From contig HF998010.1 of assembly GCA_000433015.1 (NCBI GenBank), positions 23,111 through 87,110 on the forward strand: a stretch of DNA of 64,000 bases, written 5' to 3'. This document shows, piece after piece, positions 1-8,964 of the stretch. Both the position numbers and the translations under genes were made by a program. Numbering within the stretch: position 1 is the first letter of the stretch; every line of letters starts with the position of its first letter. The notes under the pieces are model-generated. The model was not told where the DNA came from. It worked only from the letters and a program-made list of their open reading frames with translations, and made no database searches. The stretch is from Firmicutes bacterium CAG:631. Its GTDB lineage: Bacteria > Bacillota_I > Bacilli_A > RFN20 > CAG-631.

Positions 1-681
1 ATTTTTCACCATATTCGATGGCTTCTTTGTTTTCTTTTAGCAATTTGATTTCATCGACTTTAAAATAAAGAATAAACATAGCAATTAACATAAATATAGA
101 GGCAATTACAAAAGGCCATAAATAAACAAGAGATTGACTAGAACCATCCGTCTTTTTAAACACCATTGCTAAAGCACCGGCAATAATTGCGCCGATATAA
201 CCAACCAAATTAATAATACCATTCGCTTTACTTCTTAATGGTTTAGGGGTAATATCAGGCATTAAAGCAACTGCAGGAGAACGATATCCTTGCATAATGA
301 TTAACACAAGCATCATTAATAAAATGACACCCATTAAAGAATTTAACAAATAAAAAGTAGCGATTAAAGGAAAAAGTAAAGCGGATGCTAGCATGCCAAT
401 TAAAATATAAGGTATTCTTTTTCCTTTTTTTGTCTTTGTTTTATCGGATAAAACACCAAAAATAGGCATTAAAATTAAAGCAGCCAAATTATCCATTGCC
501 ATAATAATTCCGATGACATAAGTTAGTTTATTGGCATCTTCATATCGATTAGCTAATAATTCCTCTAAAATTAAAGGACAATACGTATTATAAACTTGCC
601 AAAGCATTAAAATTGCAAAAAAAGCAAGTCCAATGAGAAAGGTATTTTTATAATTTAATTTTAATTGTTTCTTTTCCATAA
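1..681 (-). CDS. MFS sugar transporter (SLC45/GPH-like), 3' end beyond the window
   Basis: An open frame of 227 codons without a stop runs off the left edge, so only the N-terminal half is present. The start ATG follows AAGGAGCGCATTT. It shows hydrophobic segments at roughly residues 10-30, 45-65, 80-100, 105-125, 145-165 and 175-195. Between helices 2 and 3 lies the major-facilitator loop signature GVLSDKTKTKKGKR, preceded by MDNLAA. This loop and the order of helices resemble the GPH/SLC45 group of sugar:cation symporters, which import oligosaccharides across the plasma membrane. The substrate cannot be told. The gene lies directly downstream of a broken aldo/keto reductase on the same strand. 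Confidence 0.75.
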
Positions 682-704
682 ATGCGCTCCTTTTATTTTT
701 AATT

Positions 705-956
705 ATTCATACCATCCAAATAAACTTTGATTGGTATCTAACTGTGCAATTTTTATTAAATCCTCGTTTGATAATTCAAAATCAAATAAATCTATATTTT
801 CTTTCATACGCTGAGAATGTGAAGTTTTAGTCGATAACCTACTTTTATTGCTTCACAAACGCAATAAATACAAGTATCGTTAGTTAAAGGATAAGTACCA
901 AAGCCAATGATGGGCATTTTGATTCCATTATTCAAGGTTACTAATTTTGATTTCAT
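705..956 (-). pseudogene. aldo/keto reductase remnant with internal deletion
   Basis: The first 43 codons read MKSKLVTLNNGIKMPIIGFG and continue to GYR, the normal N-terminus of an aldo/keto reductase (usually about 280 residues, with GYRLIDTA at this point). The sequence then shifts frame and resumes with KTSHSQRMKENIDLFDFELS and ends in ...NQSLFGWYE, which is the normal C-terminal segment. About 180 residues holding the catalytic Tyr, Lys and His are missing, and the two ends are out of frame, so the in-frame product stops soon after the junction at about 841. This is a recent-looking deletion scar, since both ends are still very readable. Confidence 0.85.
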
Positions 957-979
957 TATTAATCATCACTTTCAATAAT

Positions 980-1642
980 TTATTTTTTTACAATGACGTA
1001 CATCATTTTATTAAATAACGGTGTCATTGAAATAATACCATTTTCAATAATTTGCAATTGATTTTTTAAAATCTCTTTTTTGAAATTTTCCCAATTGATA
1101 ATTCTACATGAAGTTGCTGGTAGCATCATAGTTTTTCTTTTGTAATTTCTTTTTTGCAATTCAAAAGCTTCTTGAATATTACTTTTTGACTCGTAAATTC
1201 CATCTCCTAGAGAACAAATTAAAGCCAATCCATTTTCATTTAAATGTTTTTTTACAAACATATAAAAAGAATCTCTATCTTCATCTAAAACAAACATATG
1301 AATGACAGCAATAGCATAAATAAAATCATATTGATGATTTAGTGTATCATGAAGGCAATTCAAAATCTGAAATTGATTTTGATATTTCGAAAAATTTTTT
1401 TTGCAATATTGAATGGCTTCGTTTGAAATATCTGTGGCTAAAACAGAATACCCTTTTTTTAAAAGATAAAAGGCATCTCTTCCTTCTCCACAACCGATTT
1501 CTAAAATAGAATGTTTTTTTGTAATTTGATATTTTTTTATTGTTCTTTTTAAAATACTTGATTCTTTTTTACCAAACCAACGAATTCCTTTTTGATGAAC
1601 AATTTTGTATCTTTCATCATAGGCTTCATAGTATTTTTTCAA
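980..1642 (-). CDS. class I SAM-dependent methyltransferase
   Basis: A 220-residue protein with the Rossmann-type SAM-binding motif I at about residues 46-56 (ILEIGCGEGRD), an acidic residue ending strand 2 (ATDIS) and the motif IV region YDFIYAIAVIHM. The N-terminal WFGKKES segment resembles TehB/thiopurine-type small-molecule methyltransferases. The substrate is unknown. The start is TTG (GATAAATTGAAA), placed by the preceding AGAGGTGAT ribosome-binding site; there is no good ATG. It is followed by the AKR remnant and preceded by a small membrane-protein gene on the same strand. Confidence 0.75.
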   Translation of the reverse strand: MKKYYEAYDERYKIVHQKGIRWFGKKESSILKRTIKKYQITKKHSILEIGCGEGRDAFYLLKKGYSVLATDISNEAIQYCKKNFSKYQNQFQILNCLHDTLNHQYDFIYAIAVIHMFVLDEDRDSFYMFVKKHLNENGLALICSLGDGIYESKSNIQEAFELQKRNYKRKTMMLPATSCRIINWENFKKEILKNQLQIIENGIISMTPLFNKMMYVIVKK

Positions 1643-1664
1643 TTTATCACCTCTTCTTTTTCTT

Positions 1665-2033
1665 TTAAGCTTTAAATATTAAAATTAAAAATAAAAGAAT
1701 TGAAATGACAATAGAAAGAGAACTTAATATGATTCCAGTAATTTCACAACTTTTTTTACCCGATGGTGATTTTTTTAAACTAGAAATAGAAAGAATAAGT
1801 GAAACAATTCCTGTAATTAAAGAAATAGCATTTAAAAACAACCAAATCGCTAATAATAATACAGAGGCGAGGGCACCAGCAAAAGCTTCAGCGACACTTT
1901 CTGCATTATTAATCGCGGAAAAAACACTAGTGTATAATAAAATTGATAAAACAATTTCCCCAAAGGAGATTCCTCCTAAAATTAGGCCAACTAAAGCTTT
2001 TTTTGAAGTTTTCTTTTCTTGTATAGTTTCCAT
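1665..2033 (-). CDS. small four-helix membrane protein, DUF4190-like
   Basis: A 122-residue protein whose sequence is almost wholly hydrophobic after a short charged N-terminus (METIQEKKTSKK). Helices are seen at about 13-35, 50-65, 68-90 and 98-120, with a short polar loop SSLKKSPSGKK between the last two. The pattern of small glycine-rich helices followed by a KK/GK loop is like the DUF4190 family of unknown function. AGAGGAT precedes the ATG. It lies 22 bases upstream of the methyltransferase and may be co-transcribed with it. No enzymatic motif is visible. Confidence 0.55.
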   Translation of the reverse strand: METIQEKKTSKKALVGLILGGISFGEIVLSILLYTSVFSAINNAESVAEAFAGALASVLLLAIWLFLNAISLITGIVSLILSISSLKKSPSGKKSCEITGIILSSLSIVISILLFLILIFKA

Positions 2034-2146
2034 TTTTTTATCCTCTTTTTGTTTTATTATAATTTAATAATACAAAGAATGCAATTTTATAAGTTTATTA
2101 TAAAGTATTTTTATCATTTTTATAAAATTTTGTATCATATGAATAT

Positions 2147-2650
2147 ATGACTAAATCTGTAAAAACAAAAAATCAAACAAAAATGATGGATATGTATGAA
2201 GCCTTTGGTTGGGAAGTTACGGATGTTTCGCCATCAATGGTTGATCATGTTGTGATTTCTTTTAAAAGAAATCGTAAGCAAAAACATAAACAAGAATTAA
2301 CAAAATTAGAAAGAGAAGCAGAAAGTACTTTTAATGTTATTAACAATTTAGAGGCTTCTAAGACAAGATTTCCTAGTATATTTGCATATAGTTTTGGAAT
2401 CTTATCTGCTCTTGTTTTTGGTGGAGGAATGTGTTTAAGTATGTTAATTAACGGGAATACTTTTGCATTGGTGGGCGGTATTCTTCTTGGTATTTTAGGG
2501 TTGACATTATGTTTTATAAATTTTATTATTTTTAAAAAGATGGTAGAAAAGAAAACGAAAGAAATTTTACCTATTATTGATGACAACGAAGAAAAACTAG
2601 CCAACATTTTAGAAAAAGGGAACGATCTTTTAAATACAGATTTTATTTAA
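2147..2650 (+). CDS. conserved membrane protein of unknown function (two helices)
   Basis: A 167-residue protein with a soluble N-terminal part (MYEAFGWEVTDV, then a basic RNRKQKHKQELTKLEREAE helix), two transmembrane helices at about 80-102 and 107-128, and a charged C-terminal helix. This layout is found in a family of Bacillota proteins of unknown role. A degraded relative lies at 40067-40320 in this window. No Shine-Dalgarno sequence precedes the start; instead TATCAT at 2133-2138 lies 9 bases upstream of the ATG with TTATCA at 2111-2116, so the message may be leaderless. A start at the internal Met pair (codons 13-14) cannot be excluded. The next gene starts 14 bases downstream. Confidence 0.6.
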   Translation: MTKSVKTKNQTKMMDMYEAFGWEVTDVSPSMVDHVVISFKRNRKQKHKQELTKLEREAESTFNVINNLEASKTRFPSIFAYSFGILSALVFGGGMCLSMLINGNTFALVGGILLGILGLTLCFINFIIFKKMVEKKTKEILPIIDDNEEKLANILEKGNDLLNTDFI

Positions 2651-2664
2651 GAAAGGAATATAGG

Positions 2665-3372
2665 ATGGAAAATCAAAACAAAAAAAATAAAATAAAAGAA
2701 TATTATGTTCGATTAAAAGAAAATTATATTCTACGAACATTGGTTTTCGCATCCTTTTCTTTTTTTGTTACGATAGGGTTTTGTCTATTTAATTTATTTA
2801 TTGGAATACGCGATCAAATTGCATGGAATATTAGCATTGGTGTGTATTACTTATTATTAGTAGTCATTAAAATTTTAGTTGGCTATCACGAAATAAAATG
2901 GAAAAAACAGCATTTAAATGAACTTCAAAAAGAAGAAAAACGGGAAACGATCTATTTAACACAAAGTATTTTATTATTGATTATTGATTTAGCTTTAATT
3001 ACGCCAATTACATTAATGATGTTACAAGAAAAAGAAGTACATTATTCTTCTATTGCGGCGATTACCATTGCTACTTATACGGTTTATAAAATTGTCATGG
3101 CATCGATTAATTTTTATAAAACGAGAAAATTGAATCATCTTAGCGTTAAAATTGTTCGAAATATCAATTTTGTTGATGCATTGGTTTCTATTTTAACACT
3201 TCAATATACATTAATTATGACGTTTGGAACAGGGATGGATGATGGTTTAAAAGTTGTTTGTTCTCTTTCTAGTTTTGCTATATGGGGAGCATTGATAACC
3301 ATTTCTATATTTAGTTTAATTCAATCGATAAAGGGAAAAAAATGTATAATTAAAAGCCTCTTTAATAAATAA
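2665..3372 (+). CDS. six-helix membrane protein of unknown function
   Basis: A 235-residue protein with hydrophobic segments at about 20-48, 52-73, 95-118, 128-150, 168-190 and 200-225, and a basic amphipathic stretch (HEIKWKKQHLNELQKEEKRE) after helix 2. It has a good ribosome-binding site (GAAAGGAATATAGG) and follows the preceding gene by 14 bases, so the two probably form an operon. The stop codon lies inside the terminator stem at 3352-3383. The family was not recognised. Confidence 0.55.
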   Translation: MENQNKKNKIKEYYVRLKENYILRTLVFASFSFFVTIGFCLFNLFIGIRDQIAWNISIGVYYLLLVVIKILVGYHEIKWKKQHLNELQKEEKRETIYLTQSILLLIIDLALITPITLMMLQEKEVHYSSIAAITIATYTVYKIVMASINFYKTRKLNHLSVKIVRNINFVDALVSILTLQYTLIMTFGTGMDDGLKVVCSLSSFAIWGALITISIFSLIQSIKGKKCIIKSLFNK

Positions 3373-3383
3373 GAGGCTTTTTT
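3352..3383 (+). terminator. rho-independent terminator overlapping a gene end
   Basis: AAAAGCCTCTT and AAGAGGCTTTTTT form an 11-bp stem with an 8-base loop and a T-run. The left arm is inside the last codons of the six-helix protein gene. The A-run on the left means it can also stop the converging ABC-exporter transcript. Confidence 0.85.
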
Positions 3384-3399
3384 GAAAAAAATATTTTTA

Positions 3400-5130
3400 T
3401 TAAATACTCCATGATGAGGATTCTTTTTGAAGTTGAACCATTTTTGCAAATTCTTTTTGTTTTTGAATTAAGTCGGTAGGCTTTCCTTCTTCAATAATTT
3501 TACCTTCTTTTAAAACAATGATATGATCGGCGTTTTCAACTGTCCTCATTCGATGCGCAATAACAATAACGGTTTTATTTTTTGTTACTTTAGAAATAGC
3601 TTCTTGGATAATTGTTTCATTTTCAGCATCTAAAGAGGCCGTGGCTTCATCTAATAAAATAATAGGTGCATCTTTTAGTAACGCTCTTGCAATACTAATT
3701 CGTTGTCTTTCTCCACCAGAAAGTTCAGTTCCATTTTCGCCAATAAAAGTGTGATACTGGTCTTTTAATTTTAAAACGAATTCATCACAATTTGCCATTT
3801 TAGCTGCAGCGATAACTTCTTCGTCGCTAGCATCTTTTTTCCCTATTCGAATGTTTTCTAAAATGGTATTGTTAAATAAATTGACATCTTGGAAAACAAT
3901 AGAGAAATTATTCATTAATGTTTCAGGATCAATTTGACAAATATTTTCTCCTCCTAATTCAATTTTACCTTTATTTACATCCCAAAATCGTGCGCATAAT
4001 TTACTAATTGTAGATTTACCACAACCTGATGGCCCTACTAAGGCGGTTACTTCTCCTTGTTTGGCGACAAAAGAGACTTGATGGAGAACGCCTTCATTTT
4101 CATTATAAGAAAAATCAACATTTTTAAATTCAACATTGTAATTTTTTGGATGAAAATCTTTTGTTCCGTCTTGAATAGAAACACGGTAAAATTCCTTCAT
4201 TCTTTCAATATTTAAATAAGTAGAATTTATTGCTGCTAAATTTTGTAAAGCAGAGGCCATTGGTTCATATAATCTAGAGATTAAAAGTAAAAACAAGAAG
4301 AAAGTCATAATTGGTAAACTTCCATCAACTAAAAATATAGCACCAGCTAAGGCAGTAGTAGCAATACCAAATTTTAAAATCATTTGCGCACTAACTACAA
4401 ATAAAGCTACGCCTAATTCGGATTTAATTTGTTTTTTTTCAACATCTCGAATATTTATTTTTACTTTTTGTAAATAAGAATCTTGATAATTACTGGACCG
4501 AATATCCTTCATATCATCAATACATTCTTGAACTTTATCATGTAAATCCAAAACACTATCATTTTTTTTCTTATTAAAATAATTTTGTGCCTTTTTAGAA
4601 CAAGCAACAATAATAATTGCTACTGGTAATACCCATAAAGAGGCGATGGCCATACGCCAATCTATAATTATAATTGGAATAGCAATGATGATGGTTGAAA
4701 TCATTGAACCAAAAAAACTAGGCATAAAGTGAGAAAAAGATTGTTCTAATGCGGTTGCATCATTTAAGATTACATTGGTCATATCCGTCAAATCTTTATG
4801 TGCAAAGAAAGATAAAGGCAACTTTCTTAATCGTTCAGCAAGTTGAATTCTCCTTTTTCCACTTTCTTTATAAGTTAAAAAGAAAGAACAATTATATTCG
4901 AAATAATAAACAACAAACATAAGAACAAGAATGCCAAAAATACCTAAACTTAATATATAATAATGACTCGTTGGTATGTGTCCTGAAATTAAATCTTGAA
5001 CTAATAAAAACAATAATGAAGCTGGAAGCATTAATAAAAGATTACTTAAAATAAAATGAATCGTTGCTTTTAAAAAGTCTTTTGCACCTTGTTGAGTAAG
5101 TGCATATTTTTTCATTAAATATTGGATCAT
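3400..5130 (-). CDS. ABC exporter half-transporter (second of a pair)
   Basis: About 576 residues: an N-terminal six-helix ABC_membrane domain (to about residue 310) followed by a nucleotide-binding domain with Walker A GPSGCGKST, signature LSGGE, Walker B ILLDEA and the H-loop HRM. It is probably one half of a heterodimeric drug or peptide exporter in the plasma membrane. The start is placed at the ATG preceded by GGAGGCTATAAAA. A frame-compatible ATG 15 bases upstream would lie in that ribosome-binding site. The chosen start lies two bases after the stop of the partner gene, so translation is coupled. The unit ends at the bidirectional terminator at 3352-3383. Confidence 0.85.
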   Translation of the reverse strand: MIQYLMKKYALTQQGAKDFLKATIHFILSNLLLMLPASLLFLLVQDLISGHIPTSHYYILSLGIFGILVLMFVVYYFEYNCSFFLTYKESGKRRIQLAERLRKLPLSFFAHKDLTDMTNVILNDATALEQSFSHFMPSFFGSMISTIIIAIPIIIIDWRMAIASLWVLPVAIIIVACSKKAQNYFNKKKNDSVLDLHDKVQECIDDMKDIRSSNYQDSYLQKVKINIRDVEKKQIKSELGVALFVVSAQMILKFGIATTALAGAIFLVDGSLPIMTFFLFLLLISRLYEPMASALQNLAAINSTYLNIERMKEFYRVSIQDGTKDFHPKNYNVEFKNVDFSYNENEGVLHQVSFVAKQGEVTALVGPSGCGKSTISKLCARFWDVNKGKIELGGENICQIDPETLMNNFSIVFQDVNLFNNTILENIRIGKKDASDEEVIAAAKMANCDEFVLKLKDQYHTFIGENGTELSGGERQRISIARALLKDAPIILLDEATASLDAENETIIQEAISKVTKNKTVIVIAHRMRTVENADHIIVLKEGKIIEEGKPTDLIQKQKEFAKMVQLQKESSSWSI

Positions 5131-5132
5131 TT

Positions 5133-6902
5133 TTATAGCCTCCATTCAATTGATTTTTGATAATCATTCCACATTTTTTGATAAACTCCATTGTTTTTAA
5201 GCAATTCTTGATGTTTTCCACTTTCAATAATTGTGCCGTTTTGAATTACAAAGATTTGATTGGCATTTTTAATGCTAGAAAGTCGATGAGCAATCATTAA
5301 TACGGTTTTATTTTTACTTAATGAGGTAAAAGCCTTTTGGATGAGATACTCATTTTCTGGATCTGCAAAAGCAGTGGCTTCATCTAAAATAATAATATCC
5401 GCATCTTTTAAAATTGCTCGTGCAATGCAAATACGTTGTAACTCTCCACCAGATAAATAAGTTCCTTTAGAACCAATAACGGTCTCAATTCCTTGAGGTA
5501 ATTTAGTAATAATATCATCACATTCTGCTAAATGAAGAGCATGTAATACTTCTTGTTTTGTCGCGCTTGGACGAGCCAAACGTACGTTTTCTAAAATGGA
5601 AGTTTTTAAAAGTTTGCCATTTTGAAAAACATAGGCGATTTTATTCATTAATGTTTTTGTTTCTATATTTCGAATATCTACGCCATTAATTGCAATTTCA
5701 CCTTCGTCAACGTCATAAAAACGCTGTATTAAACTAGCAATTGTGCTTTTGCCTCCGCCAGAAGGGCCAACCAAAGCGGTAATGGAATTTTGTTTGATTT
5801 TAAGATTAATATTTTTTAATGCATAAGCACTTTCATCTTTATATTTAAAAGAAACATTTTTAAATTCAATATCATTTCCTAATGGAACAATAGGATTGTT
5901 TGTTTCTTTTAATGGCTGAATGGACAATAAAGAATCTACGCGATTCAACGAATCTTCTACAATCATAGTATTTTCAGATAGATACATTACTCGAAGCAAA
6001 GTTGTTGAAATAATAGGAGTAAAGATGACATAAAAGATAAAGTTTAATACAAAAGTTTCACTCCATATTTGAGAACTTTTTAAAATGAGTGTCAACGCAA
6101 TTAAAAAGGCAAACACTGAATTAACAGCCACTTCAAATGCAATCATCGGTCCACGACATTTTTTAGTGTATGAAATACAAAAGTTAGAATAATTATCAAT
6201 TGCTCCTTTAAATCTTTTAAAGGAGTAAACCGATTGATTAAATGTTTTTACAACAGGGATTCCCCGGACATATTCTACGGCTTCATTATTAATATTTTCC
6301 ATGGCGTTTTGATACTGTGCCATATCTTCTTTCATCTTTGGGCCCACCATTTTAAACATACAAGCAAAACCTAACACACAAGGTAACAAAGAAACAAGTC
6401 CTAACCTCCAATCAAAAATGCATAAAATAATAATCATAGCAAGAGGCATTAAAAGAGCTTGGGCCATGTCAGGAAGTTGATGGGCTAAATAAGTTTCAGT
6501 TGCACTCGTAGAATCCATAACGATTTTTCTAACTTTACCACTTCCTAATTCATCAATTTTGCCAATGGGCATTTTGGTAATATGCTCCATTAATTTCATT
6601 CTCATGTTTCCAGCGATCCTAAACGCCGAAATATGAGAACACATTAAACCACCAAAATAAACAAGCATACTGAGTAAAGCAAATAAAACGGCCATCCATC
6701 CATAAAAAGCGATGTTTGTGGCTTCGTTAAAATTTGGACTAACTTGAATAACATCGCGAATTATAAACCAAATATATACAAAGGGAATTAAACTTAAAAT
6801 TCCACTCATAGCAGATAAAACTAAAGATAAATAGGTTAGAATTTTATATTTCCCTGAATAAGACATGAGAATGTTAAAAACACTCTTTTTTTTCGTTTTC
6901 AT
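5133..6902 (-). CDS. ABC exporter half-transporter (first of a pair)
   Basis: A 589-residue protein with an N-terminal transmembrane domain (six helices to about residue 310) and a nucleotide-binding domain with Walker A GPSGGGKST, signature LSGGE and Walker B IIILDEA. The base after Walker B reads TAFADPENE, with A-D where the partner has S-L-D-A, an ordinary variation. It starts 17 bases after the TetR-family gene and ends two bases before its partner. Adjacent, divergent half-transporters behind a TetR repressor are typical of multidrug or antimicrobial-peptide efflux. The substrate is not known. Confidence 0.85.
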   Translation of the reverse strand: MKTKKKSVFNILMSYSGKYKILTYLSLVLSAMSGILSLIPFVYIWFIIRDVIQVSPNFNEATNIAFYGWMAVLFALLSMLVYFGGLMCSHISAFRIAGNMRMKLMEHITKMPIGKIDELGSGKVRKIVMDSTSATETYLAHQLPDMAQALLMPLAMIIILCIFDWRLGLVSLLPCVLGFACMFKMVGPKMKEDMAQYQNAMENINNEAVEYVRGIPVVKTFNQSVYSFKRFKGAIDNYSNFCISYTKKCRGPMIAFEVAVNSVFAFLIALTLILKSSQIWSETFVLNFIFYVIFTPIISTTLLRVMYLSENTMIVEDSLNRVDSLLSIQPLKETNNPIVPLGNDIEFKNVSFKYKDESAYALKNINLKIKQNSITALVGPSGGGKSTIASLIQRFYDVDEGEIAINGVDIRNIETKTLMNKIAYVFQNGKLLKTSILENVRLARPSATKQEVLHALHLAECDDIITKLPQGIETVIGSKGTYLSGGELQRICIARAILKDADIIILDEATAFADPENEYLIQKAFTSLSKNKTVLMIAHRLSSIKNANQIFVIQNGTIIESGKHQELLKNNGVYQKMWNDYQKSIEWRL

Positions 6903-6919
6903 TGGTTATTTCTCCTTTT

Positions 6920-7534
6920 TTAAAATTTTACTCCTAATAATTCCATCCATCCGACTTCATAAAAGCGATAAACTTTGTCAATATATTCTATGGCTTCTTT
7001 TTTTTGCATTTGATGAACAACAACCTCGAAAATAGCTCTAAAAAGAGAAGTGCAAAGAATATGATTTAAATTATCATCGACATCATGTACAGGAATGTTT
7101 TTCTTTTTTAAATCTTGAATAAATCTTTTTGTGTTTTTAACTTCTATATCAACCATACTGTCGATAAAATATTCATATTTTGAGCCGTTACTTTTACAAA
7201 TAATTAATTGAAATGAATCAAAATGATTATAGATGTAATCTATCATTTCTTTCATTTTAAAATGAGTATAAGATTCCATTTCTTTAATTTGTTTCATTAC
7301 AGAAAAAGTGGCAAAATTTTCTTGAGCCTGAATAAACATATTTAATAAATTAGAGGCATCTTGTCCTACAATTGCATCAAAAAGTTCAGCTTTATCGATA
7401 AAACGGTAATATAGCGATCCTGTGGTCAATTTTGCTTTGCTAGCAATATTTCTCATGGATGCCTCTTGATAACCAAAAGTAAGAAATTCTTCTTTTGCGG
7501 CCTGCAAAATTTCATCTTTTATGCTTTCATCCAT
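6920..7534 (-). CDS. TetR-family transcriptional repressor of the ABC exporter
   Basis: About 204 residues. The N-terminal TetR helix-turn-helix is clear at about residues 5-50 (DEILQAAKEEFLTFGYQEAS, then MRNIASKAKLTTGSLYYRF), followed by a divergent all-helical ligand-binding domain. GGAGGG touches an upstream ATG, so the third-following ATG (MDESIK) at proper spacing is chosen. It is the first gene of the unit TetR-ABC-ABC. The promoter carries two inverted repeats (7551-7580), so it very likely represses its own operon and is released by an exporter substrate. Confidence 0.8.
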   Translation of the reverse strand: MDESIKDEILQAAKEEFLTFGYQEASMRNIASKAKLTTGSLYYRFIDKAELFDAIVGQDASNLLNMFIQAQENFATFSVMKQIKEMESYTHFKMKEMIDYIYNHFDSFQLIICKSNGSKYEYFIDSMVDIEVKNTKRFIQDLKKKNIPVHDVDDNLNHILCTSLFRAIFEVVVHQMQKKEAIEYIDKVYRFYEVGWMELLGVKF

Positions 7535-7550
7535 TATTATCATCCCTCCT

Positions 7551-7589
7551 ATAACATTGTTATTATAACACTGTTATAATTGAAGTCAA
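7551..7589 (-). promoter_or_regulatory. promoter with tandem TetR-type operators
   Basis: On the minus strand TTGACT (7584-7589) and TATAAT (7562-7567) are 16 bases apart. Two palindromes overlap this promoter: ATAACATTGTTAT (7551-7563) and a 19-bp one centred on 7571 whose core is TATAACACTGTTATA. Their centres are 14 bases apart. They lie just upstream of the TetR ribosome-binding site, which supports autoregulation of the efflux operon. Confidence 0.75.
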
Positions 7590-7590
7590 C

Positions 7591-7616
7591 AAAAAAGTTA
7601 GACAAAACTAACTTTA
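7591..7616 (-). terminator. probable terminator after the DUF2871 fragment
   Basis: On the minus strand AAAGTTAG and CTAACTTT form an 8-bp stem with a 6-base loop, followed by a T-run. It would stop transcription of the small ORF at 7695-7820 before it enters the TetR promoter. Confidence 0.5.
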
Positions 7617-7694
7617 ATAGAAAAAAATAAAACCAATCATCTTAAATTTAAAAAAATGGTTGTGTATTTTGAATGAATTCCAATAATCTTTTTT

Positions 7695-7820
7695 CTAAAT
7701 TTGCTGTCTAAGTGCGGTATCTCCAATAAAATCATAAGCTTTGGTAAACTCTCGATAAAATACACCAAAAACCATTGCTAATATGGCATAAATAAGTGCA
7801 AATTTAATGTGTCTTTTCAT
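7695..7820 (-). pseudogene. truncated DUF2871-type membrane protein (41 codons)
   Basis: Behind a clear ribosome-binding site (GGAGGTAAATACA) a 41-residue frame reads MKRHIKFALIYAILAMVFGV then FYREFTKAYDF. This is the N-terminal first helix and YREFTK motif of the DUF2871 family, whose members are several times longer with more helices. Here a TAG stop follows soon after and no continuation is seen downstream in any frame, so the gene is a stub. The remaining 74 bases to the terminator at 7616 hold nothing recognisable. Confidence 0.65.
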
Positions 7821-7859
7821 TGTATTTACCTCCTAAAATTTTTAATATTCTTTAATTTG

Positions 7860-7892
7860 AAGTAAAAAGCCAAGGGAAGACCTTGGCCTTAC
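7860..7892 (-). terminator. terminator of the 326-residue lipoprotein gene
   Basis: On the minus strand GCCAAGG and CCTTGGC form a stem with a short loop, followed by TTTTTA. It lies 13 bases past the stop codon of the lipoprotein gene. Confidence 0.8.
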
Positions 7893-7904
7893 TTATAGTG
7901 AAAT

Positions 7905-8882
7905 TTATAAAGCGTGATAATCACCAAGTTTAGCTTCAATAACAACATTATCTTTATGAATCGTTAAAAGTGAATTTCCTCTTTCGGCATTTGGTTGTAA
8001 TGAATAATCCGAACTTGAAGATTTGGCTTCAAGACAAATCCAAATTCTATCACTAACTTCTTCTCCTTCAACAAAGATTTGTACTCCATAGGTATGGCCA
8101 ACAGCAAATTTAAAGTTTTCAATAGAAGCAGAGGTATATGTTTCTGTAAGAGGAATATCTATTTGAACATTGTAATCTGCTGAATAACCATATACTTCTT
8201 CTTCTGCTGCTGTATCTGTAAGACCTAAAGAAATTTCTGTAGGAGTTTCAGATTCACGCGCAATAATATCTTCTAATCCGGTTAAATCAACATTAAGAGT
8301 GATATTATAAGTTTCAACTTCTATCGTCCCAAAGGCTTTAACATGAATGTCCAAACAAATTGTTGTTAATATATTCATTGAGGATAGACCATTTCCAGGT
8401 TTTACTTCAATTTTTAACTTGCTTTCTCCTGGTTGAATGAATTCTCTATCGAAAATAATATCAATAGCATCTATTTCGTTGCTTCCGGAAGAGCCAACAA
8501 GTTCAGAATTTAAAACTAAATCTAAAGAAACAGATCCTTCTGGTAAAACTTTTTCATCTTCGGCAACAATTCTTGTATAGCGTTCGGTAAGCCTTGTGCA
8601 ACCATTCCAACTTGAATCAGTAGTAAGTCTAATTTTTGCTTCTGGAGGGAAAGAATCACCATCTTGAATGGTTGAAAATGTATAACTGCTTTCTGTAGCA
8701 GAAAGTCCATTATCAGAAGTTTTGATAGTAAAATCTTCTTGCGATGGATTTTCGTTCCCACTTGAATCAGAAATCGGAGTAACAGAAGATGAGATGGTAG
8801 AAGAACTAGCATCATCATCATGACAAGCACTAAGACCAAAAACCATTAAAAAAGTTAAACTTCCCAAAAGTATTTTTTTCAT
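7905..8882 (-). CDS. lipoprotein of unknown function
   Basis: About 325 residues. A short signal sequence ends in the lipobox LSAC, followed by an acidic and serine-rich linker (HDDDASSS...), so the protein should be lipid-anchored on the outer face of the membrane. The rest is beta-rich, with threonine-, serine- and glutamate-rich repeats of Ig/cadherin-like character, but no family was recognised. The start at MKKILLG is chosen because AAGGAG lies 9 bases upstream; an ATG two codons earlier and a TTG further up are closer to or within that site. It has its own terminator. Confidence 0.65.
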   Translation of the reverse strand: MKKILLGSLTFLMVFGLSACHDDDASSSTISSSVTPISDSSGNENPSQEDFTIKTSDNGLSATESSYTFSTIQDGDSFPPEAKIRLTTDSSWNGCTRLTERYTRIVAEDEKVLPEGSVSLDLVLNSELVGSSGSNEIDAIDIIFDREFIQPGESKLKIEVKPGNGLSSMNILTTICLDIHVKAFGTIEVETYNITLNVDLTGLEDIIARESETPTEISLGLTDTAAEEEVYGYSADYNVQIDIPLTETYTSASIENFKFAVGHTYGVQIFVEGEEVSDRIWICLEAKSSSSDYSLQPNAERGNSLLTIHKDNVVIEAKLGDYHAL

Positions 8883-8964
8883 ATTCATCTTCTCCTTATT
8901 CAACTATTTCTATTATAAGAGATTAAAAACTCTTTTTCTAGGTGGAATCAATCATAATTAAAAT

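Noticed and set aside
1705-2067. Plus-strand frame opposite the DUF4190-like gene
   Set aside because: The minus-strand frame has a ribosome-binding site and transmembrane pattern; the plus frame has neither.
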